From: Pochonia chlamydosporia 170
Lineage: Eukaryota > Ascomycota > Sordariomycetes > Hypocreales > Clavicipitaceae
Length of the DNA: 64,000 nucleotides
Reading direction: 5' to 3'
NCBI RefSeq assembly: GCF_001653235.2
Contig: NC_035796.1
Span: forward strand, 2,790,001 to 2,854,000
A program made the position numbers and the translations under genes. Below the pieces are notes generated by a model. It had not been told where the DNA came from and did no database searches. It was given only the letters and a program-made list of their open reading frames with translations. This document shows, piece by piece, positions 1 to 10,922 of the stretch. The stretch's first letter is position 1, and each line of letters begins with the position of its first letter.

Positions 1-719
1 TGATAATCTTATAAGCTATGGTCATGGTTTGGCCTACCACATAGTAAAACGTGTTGTACAGTCCCGCGATAGTGCCTCGATAAGCGGCTGGTGTGATTTC
101 GACCAGATACAGTGGCGCCGAGGAAGTGGCCCAGGTAGCAAAAAACGAGAGCAAAAATCGACCGCCAATCAACATTGGAAGGCTTGTCGATAGAGATGTC
201 ACTATTGTACCTATGCAGACGCCGAGACAGCCAAAGAAGATGTGCCATGTTCTGCCATACCAATCTGACATCCAGATGAACAATGCCCCTGACATTTGGC
301 CAACCTTCACCTTTTGTCAGCATTCGTGCCTAGTTGACTCTTACAGATATGATCTTATAACTTACTTGGAAAATGGAAAACACAATACCAGTGCTGGCAT
401 TCCCAGTGTCTGGCAGCTCAAAGTAGGAAGTATAGCTCGGCAGGGCATTGATGGAGCCCATTAATGAACCGTCGTAACCTGAATAAATTAGCTCCTCCAT
501 ACTGTAGCAGGTTTTTGCGTTCGTCGTACCTGTCATTGTAGAGCATAAAAATATGGTTGAAGCGAGAAGATAAAGTTTGATGTATCCAGGCCCCTTCACA
601 TCAGGTTTATTCGCAGCCATAATCGCGGCATATGTCTCAGGATTCGGGTTTACACTCTCGACTTCATCGAGGCCGAGCCGTTCTTTGGTGTCTGCCATGG
701 TGGCCATGATGCTTTCCAA
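1..719 (-). CDS. MFS sugar transporter, N-terminal part (cut by window edge)
   Basis: Only the first third of a sugar-porter family MFS protein (fungal lactose permease/hexose transporter type) is present; the rest lies left of position 1. Exons read 530-719, 366-478 and 1-304. After splicing, the first membrane segment runs into the diagnostic motif GYDGSLMGSINALP, followed by IFQVGQMSGALFIWMSDWYG and then RFLLSF, PLYLVEITPAAYRG and AGLYNT, all typical of the family. The 51 bp intron 479-529 (GTACGA...TTCAG) keeps the frame open, so an unspliced ORF reads through and inserts 17 foreign residues. The second intron is 305-365. It probably moves sugars by proton symport at the plasma membrane; the substrate cannot be told. 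Start at 719 is the first Met; Mets at 707 and 698 are alternatives. Confidence 0.85.
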
Positions 720-1832
720 CGAAAGTTGTACAAAGGTGATGTCTTGGAGCTAGTGACAGGTTGAACAAGAGTACCGCAATGATAATCTGTGCGTCGTGTT
801 GGAATATGGAGACTGAGACCGTACAACAAGTCAACGGCCAACCCGGGGTCTGATTGGAGTTTCTCTACTTCATATAAGCCAAAGCATCAGCGTAGTGTCT
901 GGGAGCCGGTCTTCACTTTGCGGGGCCCCGGAAACATCAACCAGCTTGCAGTTTAACGACGTGGAGAAGACGCAATAGCCTCTTCATTTGTGGGGGTGAA
1001 CGGGTATTGATCTTGCCAACATTGGTCTTCCTCGAATAGGCTCCCTGGATTGACGTTGCATTAGTGTATTTTCGGTAATAAGCATACTCATCTTACTTGC
1101 GAGAATGACGCAAATCCCCCACGGTGGCGTTAGCTTGAATAAACGGTGGTTTATATCGCCGCCTAAAACAACGAAGAAATACCATCATTACAACCTCCAA
1201 GCGACAAAGCGGCAAATGAGACTTAAATCGGTAAATGAACTGAAGAGGGAAGTGTACTTGGTTCGTTCGTGAGAAGATTGGAATTCACACAGACAGACTG
1301 TTCCCATGTCACATGTAAGTCTTTCAGAGCTGGGGAGAATGCCTTTGCAAACAAGGAATCATTTGCCGGTCATGGCTTTCAATCCTCCAATTTAATTATG
1401 TCTCCAGTTCTCTGGCTATTGATTCAAACTTATTTCGATTGACTACGAGCATCCGCAATGGCAACAAGTCTCCCAAGATCGAGATTCCTCCAACATGAAC
1501 TGTATTCCTTTTACGCTGGTTCGACTTTGGCTAACCTGATTCTAATAATAATTAAAGTGAACTGATAAACATGAGTTCTTAAATATTCTCTCCTACAATT
1601 AGTCATGTTAATGTACGGTGGGTGGTCCATCTTGGGGCCGAAATCACCAATCATACCCATTGGGCGGTTATTCGAACCAGTTTTAGCTGATATTTATCCC
1701 CAGAGTATCAGAATTTCTTTGGACAGTACACAATTTTCATTTCTTTGTAGTAAGCACTATTAGTACAGGAATTTTGTACCATAGTTTAAGATACAATGGA
1801 CTTTTAGCTAGTCACCTAATGTTAGTGAATGA
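720..1832. other. Intergenic, no gene seen
   Basis: Lies between the divergent start of the sugar transporter and the 3' end of the GH30 gene. The stretch 1500-1830 is AT-rich. No ORF, RNA gene or repeat that I can support; it should hold the transporter promoter and the glucanase terminator. Confidence 0.5.
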
Positions 1833-3353
1833 CTACGACTTTCTAGGCAAAACCCAGGTCGTGAGTCCTGTCGCAATAACCTGACCATGCCAAGTCTTAT
1901 CCTCAGACTCCGTCTTCAACTCGACCCACATGTCTTGGTTGAACCTGTTCTCAATCACTACGGTTCTCGTACCATCAGGGTTGATCGAAGCCACAGCTTG
2001 AATTCCCATTGCGCTGGAGTCTAGGTGAGATCCCGTACTGTTGACGATGTGGCCACCCCGAGCGATGAATTTGCTATACTGCCCAATGAGGTAGTAATCC
2101 ACCTCCTTAGTCCATGATCCAGTTTTGGGATCTACCGTGATTAGTCCAGTACAGATGTGACATGGCACACTACCTGCAAGAGCAGGACCTCCCTCTGTCC
2201 ACGTCCCAAGTGCCCATGCCATGATGCCATTGGCCCAGTTTTGAAGAGGCTGCATCGTGAATGTAGAGGTGAATATCCAATCTGAGTGTCCCCTTGCGGT
2301 GTAACACTCTGTCATGTACTGATCAAGGTGGGGGAACTTGTCATGGAAACGAGTCAAAGGATCCCAGTGCCCTGGTTCAGTGTTGCCCTCATAGCAATGC
2401 CAAGCAGATGCCGAAACAAAGTCAGAGGCTACTCGTGCCACAGTTTCAGGATACTCGTAATCTCCTTCACAGTATAAAGTCAGAAAGTCTGTGTCTTTGT
2501 TGTCAAGATGCACTAAATAAGTCTCACCAGTGTTGTGATCAAACGCCCAGATCTCAGTCTGGAGCCTCGATTTCCGTAGCATCGGCCCGACATGATCACG
2601 AATCAAGTATGCAGACTCGTTGCCACCAATATACATACTAGGCATTCCGGCTTTATTTGCCAGTGGCTCATTTTGAAGGGTAATTGCATCCACATGAACA
2701 CCGGCCTTTGCGTACGCTTCAATATACTTGACGAAATATCGAGCGAAGGCGTCGGCGTAACGATGGTCCAAGCTGTTGTTGACTTCCGAGCCCATGATGA
2801 CTCCATCAAGCTGCATCCATCCTGGTGGAGACCATGGTGATCCCAGAAGCACCATTTCAGGTTGTATGTGCTTCATTTGCCGCAACATACGGGTCATGTT
2901 CTTGCCATATTGTCCGATGCTGAAGTGCGACAGGTTGGGATCGGGCTTCCCGTCATTGTCGTCATAGGAGTATGCTGGATCAAGGCTCAGATCTGATGAG
3001 GCGATAGTATGCCTCATTAAACTTAAATTTATGCCCTCGGCCGTCATCAAATCTCTCATGACTGTCTCGTAGTCACGAGAAGAGAGCCTATCGAATGCAA
3101 TGACTGTTCCATCCGTGACGGAAGCTCCGAACCCTTTTACCACCTGCTTACGGCCGGAATGTTCATTGATGCTAAATTTCCATGGATTATTTCCATTGGT
3201 AGGTCCACCTCCGAGGACCGGTGGTTCAAATTTGGATAGCTTGTAAGTGCCGTTGGCCGAAGTAGCCCAAGCCTGGGCTTTGGGATTGCAGGGTCGTGAT
3301 GACTTGGTCGCCTCGGCCACAAAGGAGAAGAAAACGAGAGCAAGAAGTTTCAT
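1833..3353 (-). CDS. Secreted GH30 glycoside hydrolase (endo-beta-1,6-glucanase-like)
   Basis: A single-exon 506-residue protein with an N-terminal signal peptide (MKLLALVFFSFVAEA). It matches glycoside hydrolase family 30, the glucosylceramidase / endo-1,6-beta-glucanase family. The fold entry motif GFGASVTDGT is at residues 74-83, RHTIASSDLS follows near 114, and GSPWSPPGWM is at 171-180. The general acid/base is probably Glu229 in TLQNEP, and the nucleophile Glu349 in QYMTECY. Fungal GH30 enzymes of this length usually cut beta-1,6-glucan in fungal walls, which serves wall remodelling or mycoparasitism; a glucosylceramidase role cannot be excluded. N-glycosylation sequons are frequent. A TATA-like box lies about 100 bp upstream on the minus strand. 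The next gene upstream, also on the minus strand, is a secretory lipase. Confidence 0.92.
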   Translation of the reverse strand: MKLLALVFFSFVAEATKSSRPCNPKAQAWATSANGTYKLSKFEPPVLGGGPTNGNNPWKFSINEHSGRKQVVKGFGASVTDGTVIAFDRLSSRDYETVMRDLMTAEGINLSLMRHTIASSDLSLDPAYSYDDNDGKPDPNLSHFSIGQYGKNMTRMLRQMKHIQPEMVLLGSPWSPPGWMQLDGVIMGSEVNNSLDHRYADAFARYFVKYIEAYAKAGVHVDAITLQNEPLANKAGMPSMYIGGNESAYLIRDHVGPMLRKSRLQTEIWAFDHNTGETYLVHLDNKDTDFLTLYCEGDYEYPETVARVASDFVSASAWHCYEGNTEPGHWDPLTRFHDKFPHLDQYMTECYTARGHSDWIFTSTFTMQPLQNWANGIMAWALGTWTEGGPALAGSVPCHICTGLITVDPKTGSWTKEVDYYLIGQYSKFIARGGHIVNSTGSHLDSSAMGIQAVASINPDGTRTVVIENRFNQDMWVELKTESEDKTWHGQVIATGLTTWVLPRKS

Positions 3354-3453
3354 TGTGTTAGCAAGTACGTTTTTAGACGGGATCTGTAGAAATTATTCAA
3401 ATCATCACCCCATGTTCTGCTGTTAGTAAGTGCCCCAAGTGCGCTGTGGTGGC

Positions 3454-3459
3454 TTTATA
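3454..3459 (-). promoter_or_regulatory. TATA-like element of the GH30 gene
   Basis: TATAAA on the minus strand, about 100 bp before the GH30 start codon, at normal spacing for a fungal core promoter. Prediction from position and sequence only. Confidence 0.4.
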
Positions 3460-3812
3460 CACCCAAGATCGAAAGTTGGAGTATCGAAATTCCTTCCCAG
3501 CCGGCTGAACATATTACCGGTTGTAATAGCCGAAGTTAACTATTTAGTTGCATCGGCTACTGATATACCCCGCGTTGACTTAGGATAGGATAAAAAACGA
3601 GAATTGATGGTGTTGTCCACAGTCAAGGGGTGTAAGTCCGGTTGTAACATTCAAAAGGCAGTCGTCTTAGACATCATTTATTTACTCGGAAATAGTAAGC
3701 TCCGTACTACAATATGATTGCATGAGAAAGTAACAAAGGTTTGCAGAAACAAGTCACCCGTGTAAGGTATCCGTCGTTCGAGTCCAAGACCACCATGCCC
3801 AGCCACAGTATC
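3460..3812. other. Intergenic between GH30 gene and lipase gene
   Basis: About 350 bp separating two same-strand genes. A TTCGAGTCC string near 3776 resembles part of a tRNA B box but has no matching arms. No gene seen. Confidence 0.5.
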
Positions 3813-5216
3813 TCAGGCCAACTCGTATTTCAACGTCGCATACTTGAGCACGAAGTTTGTTTCAAATTGATAGTTCTTATACGGCAAGGCGCTCCTTATT
3901 AGATCCCTGTGACAGCCAGAAGTCAGAGGCTCTCCAGCAAACCTTGCCGCAATCCAATCCAGCCAGATCCTACGGCTTGCGTAACAGGTGGGAGTATGGC
4001 CGACTCCCTCAAACCGTACGTAATTTACAGAAGAGCCCAATTTTTTTCTGCACATTGTATCGACAACAGATGTTGTAACTGATTCAGGAACTGCTGGGTC
4101 TGCTGTTCCTTGCATAATCAGCATTGGGCTAGCAATTGCTCGGTTGCCATTTTGTGTGAGATTTTGATATTCCAATATATATTTGTTCGTAGCCCAGTCG
4201 TCATGTACGAGTTCGCCAATGTCAGGGAAAAGCTGAGAGACAACGGCATTGCAACCTTGGATCTGTCGCAGAAAATCCAGTCGCTTAATTCCTTTGGGTG
4301 TCAGTATGCTTCTCGGTTCAAAGTCCGGGAACACCTTTCTCAGTCCGTGTGCAACTAAAATTGCAGTTCCACTGGACGAGTTATGCAGCACACCGGGGCT
4401 TTCTTCCAGGAACTTTGTCACTGCAGAGATAGGAATCGTTCCAAGATATCCTTTGACAGGATTCTCAGCTTGACGATGGGCAGCTGCCCATGCTGCTCCG
4501 CCGCCTTGCGAATGCCCCATTGTCACAAACTTGCGTGATAGCTTGGGGAATGCCTTCTGCGCGGCTTCAGTAGCGTAAAACAAATCATTAGCTTCTGCTG
4601 GATTCGCCAAGAAGTTATGATAGATTGGTCGCCCATGTTGGTCTTTGTTCACCCCCAGCCCTTGATAGTCCGGCGCGACGACTACATAGCCCTGTAGTGC
4701 CAACTCAAACGGTACTTCGAAATGGTACCACAAGGATCGCAGGTGAGATGGAGCGCAGTCTCCAAGACTTCCAGAATTTCCATGAGCAAAGGCAACGACG
4801 GGGTAGCCATCATCGATTTCACGGGGGTGATAGGGCCAAAGCACGTAGGCGGACACAGGAACGACGGAGCCGTTCAAATTTCGGGAGGCGAACATGATTC
4901 TAGACAGTGCCGTATTTGGTGGTATGGTGTACTTTGAAGTGTTTGTGTTCATTTCAACTTTGAGAAGTGTGCCTGGCTTGGCTCTCGATGCCACAGCTGG
5001 CACACGGTAGAAGGGATCTTCCTCCACTCGACCATTTGCATGGTTGGATCTTTCAAAGTTGAGGGCTTCGTATACATTTTGCAAAATGGGTTGGGGTATG
5101 TCATTAAAGGAAGTATTTGGCTTCACAGTAGGAGCCGCTGCTGGTGAAGTAGCAAGTGCGACGTTATAGGCCAAAGAAAGCACTGTGGCCACGGAAGAAA
5201 GAATGGTAGCTCTCAT
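3813..5216 (-). CDS. Secretory lipase (LIP family)
   Basis: A 467-residue alpha/beta hydrolase of the fungal secretory lipase family (Candida LIP type, which also contains trichothecene esterase-like proteins). The nucleophile elbow GHSQGG puts catalytic Ser at 236, the acid is probably Asp373 in GTADP, and the histidine His407 in GVGHTP. PDYQGLG near 182-188 is characteristic of the family. I chose the Met at 5216 because it begins a clean signal peptide (MRATILSSVATVLSLAYNVALA); an in-frame Met at 5273 would bury it behind 19 polar residues. It probably hydrolyses extracellular lipids or acetyl esters. It lies upstream of the GH30 glucanase on the same strand, so the two secreted hydrolases form a small neighbourhood, without evidence of co-transcription. 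Confidence 0.9.
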   Translation of the reverse strand: MRATILSSVATVLSLAYNVALATSPAAAPTVKPNTSFNDIPQPILQNVYEALNFERSNHANGRVEEDPFYRVPAVASRAKPGTLLKVEMNTNTSKYTIPPNTALSRIMFASRNLNGSVVPVSAYVLWPYHPREIDDGYPVVAFAHGNSGSLGDCAPSHLRSLWYHFEVPFELALQGYVVVAPDYQGLGVNKDQHGRPIYHNFLANPAEANDLFYATEAAQKAFPKLSRKFVTMGHSQGGGAAWAAAHRQAENPVKGYLGTIPISAVTKFLEESPGVLHNSSSGTAILVAHGLRKVFPDFEPRSILTPKGIKRLDFLRQIQGCNAVVSQLFPDIGELVHDDWATNKYILEYQNLTQNGNRAIASPMLIMQGTADPAVPESVTTSVVDTMCRKKLGSSVNYVRFEGVGHTPTCYASRRIWLDWIAARFAGEPLTSGCHRDLIRSALPYKNYQFETNFVLKYATLKYELA

Positions 5217-7741
5217 TTTGGCATCGAGTTCATACGTGTTCTTTGAAGCACAGGGAAATATCTTATCTAACAATTCACCTCTTCTTATACAATTGTAAAC
5301 ATTCGTTTAGTACACACGTTTCCATACTATGCCTAGTTCGACGTCTTGTGACATATCTCGTCGATCAGTGCTAGACGGTGATGTATAAACCCGTGTCCAG
5401 CGAGGAAGTTGCCAGGCTAAAATGAAGCTAGCAACAACAGTCAGGGCTGTACGAGATTTGTTCTACTAACTGTATGCCCAAGTAGTATGACGAGCAGGCA
5501 CTCTTTACCGTCGGGTTGTACTTGAGGTGTCATGGAAACGGTATGGCGGGATCCTCGGAGTTCACATTTGTGATCCGAGAACACAAACGCACAACTCAGT
5601 CGTTATTAGAGGGGACGTAGATTATCTTCACCATGATATTTCCACGTCCTATTGCGGTTTGTACTTTTTGTTTGCTTCTTGTTTCTTGTACTTTTTTTTA
5701 AAGCATAGAAAGTTGATCTTCTATATCAACGGCTTAAGTGGCAGTGTTGGCGCAGCCGCAATATGTCCCAGCCGCGACATGTCTTCCCATTTGCATGCAA
5801 CAACGATTTATGCCATTTCAATGGCATGATGTCACATTGATGAAGAATCTCGCTGTACCATCGGCTACTGGTTCTGTAAAGCTCGTGTGGCCCAGGACTT
5901 GCCGTGCTCATTACGCCAACCATTCCTGTTGTGCGGCAATTCATATACTAATGCAAAAGCCGAAATCCCAGTTAGCATGCTGTTAGTCCAGATCTCTGAG
6001 GATCATTCAGGTGGTACACAGTCTCCGAATAATCAGCCCAAGAAAAGTGTGCACTTGAGCTCAACTTTCAAGATTGGGGGCAAAGAAAGTTTGGCATGCT
6101 CAGATCCCACACATCGTTTATGAAGCCCCCATACGTATGGCTGGTGTCTTCAGATCTTTCCATGGGAGACCGCCCCGCTGTTTGTTTTGTTTATTTGGCA
6201 TCTTGTTAGGCTAAACCCAAACCATGTTGGTAAGGCGCTGGTCGCCATAGACGCCAAGGAACACTGAGAAGCTCTGGGCCGCTGCCGATGCCAAAACAGA
6301 AAGCTAATTGCACCAGAAACACAAAGAATTACTAGAGACTTTTACTGGCTGTAGTGACATTTACGCCATGCGTTCTAAAATCCCAACATGACATATGCCT
6401 CTCGTTTTGCTAGAGTTAGATAACCCTGAAGCACAGAAACTTATCTTATTTGGCAATCCTTGCACAAGATTGTCGACCGCCCCCCGTTCAATCAACCGCG
6501 TTCAGTATTCTCGCAGTTCCGGATACAGCGGCACACTTGAATTAGTATGTGGCTGCAGTGGCTGCCGCGAGCTGACTTCCCTCTCAAGTGCAAGGCACAC
6601 CGATGGGTTCCAGGTGGTCAACTGGTCTGTTTTTGTCTACACATGTTGTCTCAGAAGCCAGCCTCAGAGCTCAGAAAATACTCGCGAATCATGCGGCGAC
6701 ATGATATCTTATAACAAGAACGGTTCCCATCTCCCGTCGCTTCTCAAAGTTACAGCTCCGCACGCCAGTGGCGATAATTGGGGACTATTGTTCTACAGTG
6801 TGCAATCCAGGCCTCAGCTGGGATGTCCTGAACAGATCAGACGGTCTCGACAATCCAAGCGTGGCCGTAGGGCGCCACAAAGCCTTTCCCGCTTCAGCTC
6901 TAGCACTTTCACCAATGATGCCGGGGGAGACTCGGCCATCATCTGGCAAGGCTGATTTTGTCCATGTTCTCGCCCGCTCTGTTGGTGACACAAGTGAGGC
7001 CATATTGAGAACCAGCCTTTCGGGATGTGCTTGCTGGGTAAATTTGGTCCGAAAACTCCACATACTTGAGGTTCCAGCTTGGAAACTGTCAGGTACATGT
7101 ATTTCAATTCGCTTTAGGCTGTATGAATGAAAGTACAGTTCTACCACCTGAGTGTGGTCAATAGAGGTCCCTAAATTGGCTTCCGTTCACCCCGAGGTGT
7201 TCAAAAACTCAATAACATACAGCCTCCGCATGCACACATGGTGAAAGTGTTCCTTTGCGTTCCTGTCCTAACTAAAATAATCTAAATGAGTATCAGATCT
7301 AGACGACGCGAGTTGATGATCGCGTTTTTTCGCAGCCAGAAACGGAATTTAACCCTGATCCCAGACTCTGGCCACTGGGAAACCTATTCAATCATGTGTA
7401 TCACAGCCCTGAACCGCCGTGCTGGTCCAATGTAAACTCCATTCAAATGATCAGTCATTGCAGCCCAGGAATCTGGTCACTATCTATATGATCTGCGCAA
7501 CTATTGCTTTGCCAGGCCCGTCGGCAGTCGCCTTTCCTTTTTGACCATTGCCAAATAGCCGCATGTGGCTTTCAGCCCTCGTATGCGGCTAGGTATTGTT
7601 GGTGTTGTCGACTCTTGGAACTTGGAAGGCTGAAGAGGCACGGGCTCACATGTATTCTATTCAAGTAAAAGCAAAGCATTTCCCAGCCTCACAATTCATG
7701 AGTTCTCGTCCTGCTTCTTGCTCACGCAAACTACGTCTAGC
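5217..7741. other. 2.5 kb intergenic region, no supported gene
   Basis: Read on both strands. The longest ORF (6395-6955, plus) has no recognisable domain and no continuation by splicing, and overlapping ORFs on both strands around 6770-7150 look random. The region contains the lipase promoter (minus) and the promoter of the Cys-repeat membrane protein (plus). Nothing else can be supported. Confidence 0.45.
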
Positions 7742-8940
7742 ATGCAAGTATACACCCTGTTAGCGCTGGTCGCTGCCAGTAGTGCAGCGGCCGAAGCCAT
7801 ACTCGCCAAACGCGCCGTCTTTGGAGCCGAATTGACGAACTCTCTATTCCTCAGAACAGAACCAGCATTATACTTCGAAAAGCGGCAGGATAATGGAGGT
7901 TGTCTGACAACACAGTCTCCATGCAATGACAAGTGCATGCCTTTGGGCTCGGTGTGCTGTGGGAACGGCAGATATTGCAACTCTGGGTATACTTGCGTGA
8001 ACAATGGATTGAGCTGTTCTCCTGGAGGAACCAATGGCCAATGCGATGTAACAACGCAAGACCCATGCACCGACAAATGCATGCCGAAAGGGGCAGTGTG
8101 TTGTGGAAATGGGAGATACTGCAATTCTGGAGATACTTGCACCAACAACGGACAAAGCTGCACTCCGGGTGGTGGCCAGTGTAACTCAACAACACAGGCG
8201 CCATGCAATGACAAGTGTATGCCCCTGGGCGGTGTTTGTTGCGGAAATGGTAGATACTGTAACTCAGGGTACACATGTATCAATGCCGGACTCAATTGCT
8301 CTCCTCCGGGTGGCTTGACAACGTCCATTACAACTCCTCCTGTAACTACCACTCCGCCACCTTTCATTACAACTACGACAAGTTCGACATCGACGACGAC
8401 GACGACACAAACCCAAAGCCCTTCCCCGACACCAAGCCCAACGCCAGTTGGTGCCATTGTTGGAGGTGTAGTTGGGGGTGTAGGTAAGAAGAAGACACTG
8501 CAGTCGCATCGATGAGAGAGATATCTGACTGTTTCCATTTAGCTGCCCTAGCCTTAATTGGACTATTAGCCTTCTTTATTCTTCGTCAGCGGAAGAAGAA
8601 AGATGAACATCCCCAACAGCCGCTTGCCCCAGGTTACCCGCCAGTCACTGAGGCGACATCACCCGGCCCTGGAGCTGGTCAATTTTACGACTACCGTTCC
8701 AGTATGGTCAAGCCTCCAATGTCCCCAGCTACGGTCTCACCAGTATATCACCACCCCACAAGTCCCGACGGAACCATCTCCACATCGTCACCGGGGCCAT
8801 TCTACCCTCCTGGATACCAGGGTCACAATATCGCGGATCATAGCCAAGGTCCAGTCCAACAGAATTGGTACCCGCCTCCGAACGCGCATGAGATGCCTAC
8901 TGCAAAGCAAGAAAGAGATCCGCAAGAAATGCAAGGATAG
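7742..8940 (+). CDS. Single-pass membrane protein with three 8-Cys repeats and Ser/Thr stem (putative wall sensor)
   Basis: Exons 7742-8483 and 8543-8940 give 379 residues; the splice restores a membrane helix reading IVGGVVGGVAALALIGLL. Order: signal peptide (MQVYTLLALVAASSAAAEA), two dibasic Kex2-like sites (KR at 23-24 and 47-48), three tandem 8-cysteine repeats at about residues 54-92, 101-140 and 147-186, a Thr/Ser/Pro-rich stem, one transmembrane helix, a basic stop-transfer RQRKKK, and a Pro/Tyr-rich cytoplasmic tail of about 110 residues. Each repeat carries CMPxGxVCCGNGRYCNSG with spacing C-x6/7-C-x3-C-x6-CC-x5-C-x5-C-x6-C. I do not recognise a named family for the repeat. The overall layout resembles WSC/Mid2-type wall sensors, which is inference. 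An upstream in-frame Met at 7718 is less likely because it precedes the signal peptide. Confidence 0.85.
7901..8299 (+). repeat. Three tandem repeats coding 8-Cys modules
   Basis: Repeat units at 7901-8017, 8042-8161 and 8180-8299, each coding about 39-40 residues with eight cysteines in the same spacing. They differ at many synonymous and some coding positions, so the duplication is not recent. Confidence 0.85.
8391..8406 (+). repeat. (CGA)n microsatellite in Thr-rich stem
   Basis: Five CGA units, read in frame as ACG threonine codons, inside the stem of the Cys-repeat membrane protein. Length variation here would change the stem length without breaking the frame. Confidence 0.7.
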
Positions 8941-9825
8941 AATATCATGGAAGGGTTTGGGAATTTGTAGGGTTTTAGTTGCGTCTGGTAGAATTCAGCC
9001 ATGCTAGATCGTGCTGCACAGTGGGTAACTAGTCAGATCTAGCTGGAAGGAAAGCGGCCGAATAATTTCTTTTTTATAATATCATCATGAGATAACAATA
9101 CTATTTATGACCCAAATCGCTTTGTCACATACTCGTGAAGCACGTGGCCTGTGGTTAGTGTTGATACTTTGACGAGGTTCAGCACTACGGGACAATCCCT
9201 GATACACCAACTTCAGCAGGGATTAGGGAGGAAAGCATAACAAAGCAAAGACTTAAGTAAAACCTAATGAAGCCGTTCATCATAGCGGCTATTGAGTTTT
9301 GCCCTGCATCCGTCCGCCTACGACCAAGGGCAGCTAGAGCGATGTTCTACAGATCCGAGGGAACAGCAAGGGATTCCGTCGACAGGATTTCCACGTCCGG
9401 TCATTGACTGCACAGCTTTAGTCATCGCTATACGAGGATCCTCGGCGCGGGTTGGAGTATGTGGTCAAAAGAATTTGCCCACATCCAAGCATATACTCAC
9501 GCTTCTTCATGTGCCTTAGTATGGCAATATGCGATATCTTTTGCCTGTTTAAATACCTTTAGCCTCTTATTGTATCCATTTACGCCAACCACGCGCTATG
9601 AAGCAGGAAGGGGTACCAGTACAGAACCTGGAGAGACGTATAGTGTGATTGGATATCACACTTTGTCACTCACAACCTGCTTTTATCTAAGCAAACAAAG
9701 TGTATTTTATATAATCAGCTCACTATACCTAACCGGGCCTTATTTTCGTTTTGAATCTGGTGGCTTCGCTCACTCCTTCAAATTTCTTCTCCGCTACCTT
9801 CTAGACCTATCATCGTCCCTTTACT
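8941..9825. other. Intergenic, no gene seen
   Basis: Downstream of the Cys-repeat membrane protein. ORFs here (for example 9459-9941, plus) carry no recognisable domain. Confidence 0.45.
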
Positions 9826-10218
9826 ATGCCAGCCCAAATTTCGAAGATGGAAACTTTTCCATCACGAAATGCTCGCTTCGAAATCCGATTTGCCGTCGCG
9901 CCCCGTACGGAGTTGGAGCAGATTCCGGTTACCGTACCTGATCTGTAGGTTGACTCCATTGGCTGACTCCGGTGTTGGGCGTTGAGTGGGCTGAACTTGC
10001 ACCACCACGAATATCTATTTGTAGTTAGGATGTCTCCAGTTTTGATCGGTGGTCGGATCCGACACACGCAGCAACGGCGCATATAGTCAGGATCGTCCGG
10101 CGCCATACCCGATGCAACTTACAATTTGTATGGGCATCACGGCATCAGAGTCACCGACAACAGCGATGTGTACATAACGCCAGGAGACAGAGCCGGTAGT
10201 TGCTTCATTGGTCTGTCT
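9826..10218 (+). CDS. Tentative small two-exon gene, unknown
   Basis: Weak candidate. ATG at 9826 opens a short frame (MPAQISKMETFPSRN...) that stops at about 9948. A second coding-looking stretch, about 10090-10218, reads DATYNLYGHHGIRVTDNSD and ends AGSCFIGLS before a stop. A donor GTACCT near 9934 and an acceptor ATATAG near 10090 would join them in phase to about 80 residues. No homology is recognised and no signal peptide is seen. It could be chance or the remnant of a larger gene. Confidence 0.2.
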
Positions 10219-10809
10219 TAAAAATGTATCTGGTCATTAGCTCACAATGTTTCACTTAAAGCAGCCCAGGGGACGGAAGCTAGTGAGACTTACCTAGGAT
10301 TCCTTATTTGATTGGAAAATATTTAGAGAATTGATATGTATGTTTGCTCCAGAATGAAACTTTGGAGATAAATAACCCTGCTCTATACAAGACAACGTCC
10401 CTGAGGACCACGAGGGACTTGGAGGCCTTCCAGCAGGCATTCCTACAGAGCCAAGGCGGGTAGCTTAATGCCACACGGCCTCCTTCCGGAAAGCTTACAT
10501 TGAACAAGGTCCGAAAGCCCGTACCAAAGACAGCCTTAGAAGTGGATACTTGGCTAGATTGAGAATGTTTGAGGGTAGGCCTTCTCGTTGGTGTTCAGCC
10601 TGAAGACATGGTGATACTCGCCATTGGTTGCGGAAGACGCGCGAGTAAGCTTCAATCCCAAAATGATTAGATTAAACCAAGATGGGGTTTCAGCTTGAAT
10701 TTAAAAGAGCCTAGATTTGGTCCACGGTTGCGAAATTAGCCTTGCTCGCACCTGGAGGGAACCAAAGGAGCAGTGCCTGCATGTCTGAGCATGCAGACAG
10801 TCCTAGGGG
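10219..10809. other. Intergenic, promoter side of the GPI-protein gene
   Basis: No supported gene. The minus ORF 10304-10507 shows nothing recognisable. Confidence 0.45.
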
Positions 10810-10817
10810 TATATAAG
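10810..10817 (+). promoter_or_regulatory. TATA box of the GPI-type wall protein gene
   Basis: TATATAAG, about 105 bp before the ATG at 10923, at standard spacing for a strongly transcribed fungal gene. Confidence 0.55.
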
Positions 10818-10922
10818 TGGTAACGAATTCCTCTGGCCAGACACTTCCAGACAGTTACCCTCTTTCACAACAAGTGCCATACCCCTATAACACATAAATT
10901 CTTTCCTCAAATCGCTCTCACA

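Noticed and set aside
3770..3790. tRNA B-box-like string GTTCGAGTCC
   Set aside because: No T-stem complement, no A box and no cloverleaf around it.
6395..6955. 186-residue plus-strand ORF
   Set aside because: No recognisable domain and no spliced continuation; overlapped by ORFs on the other strand.
7696..8538. 280-residue minus-strand ORF
   Set aside because: Antisense to the Cys-repeat membrane protein; its His/Pro-rich text is the complement of the repeats.
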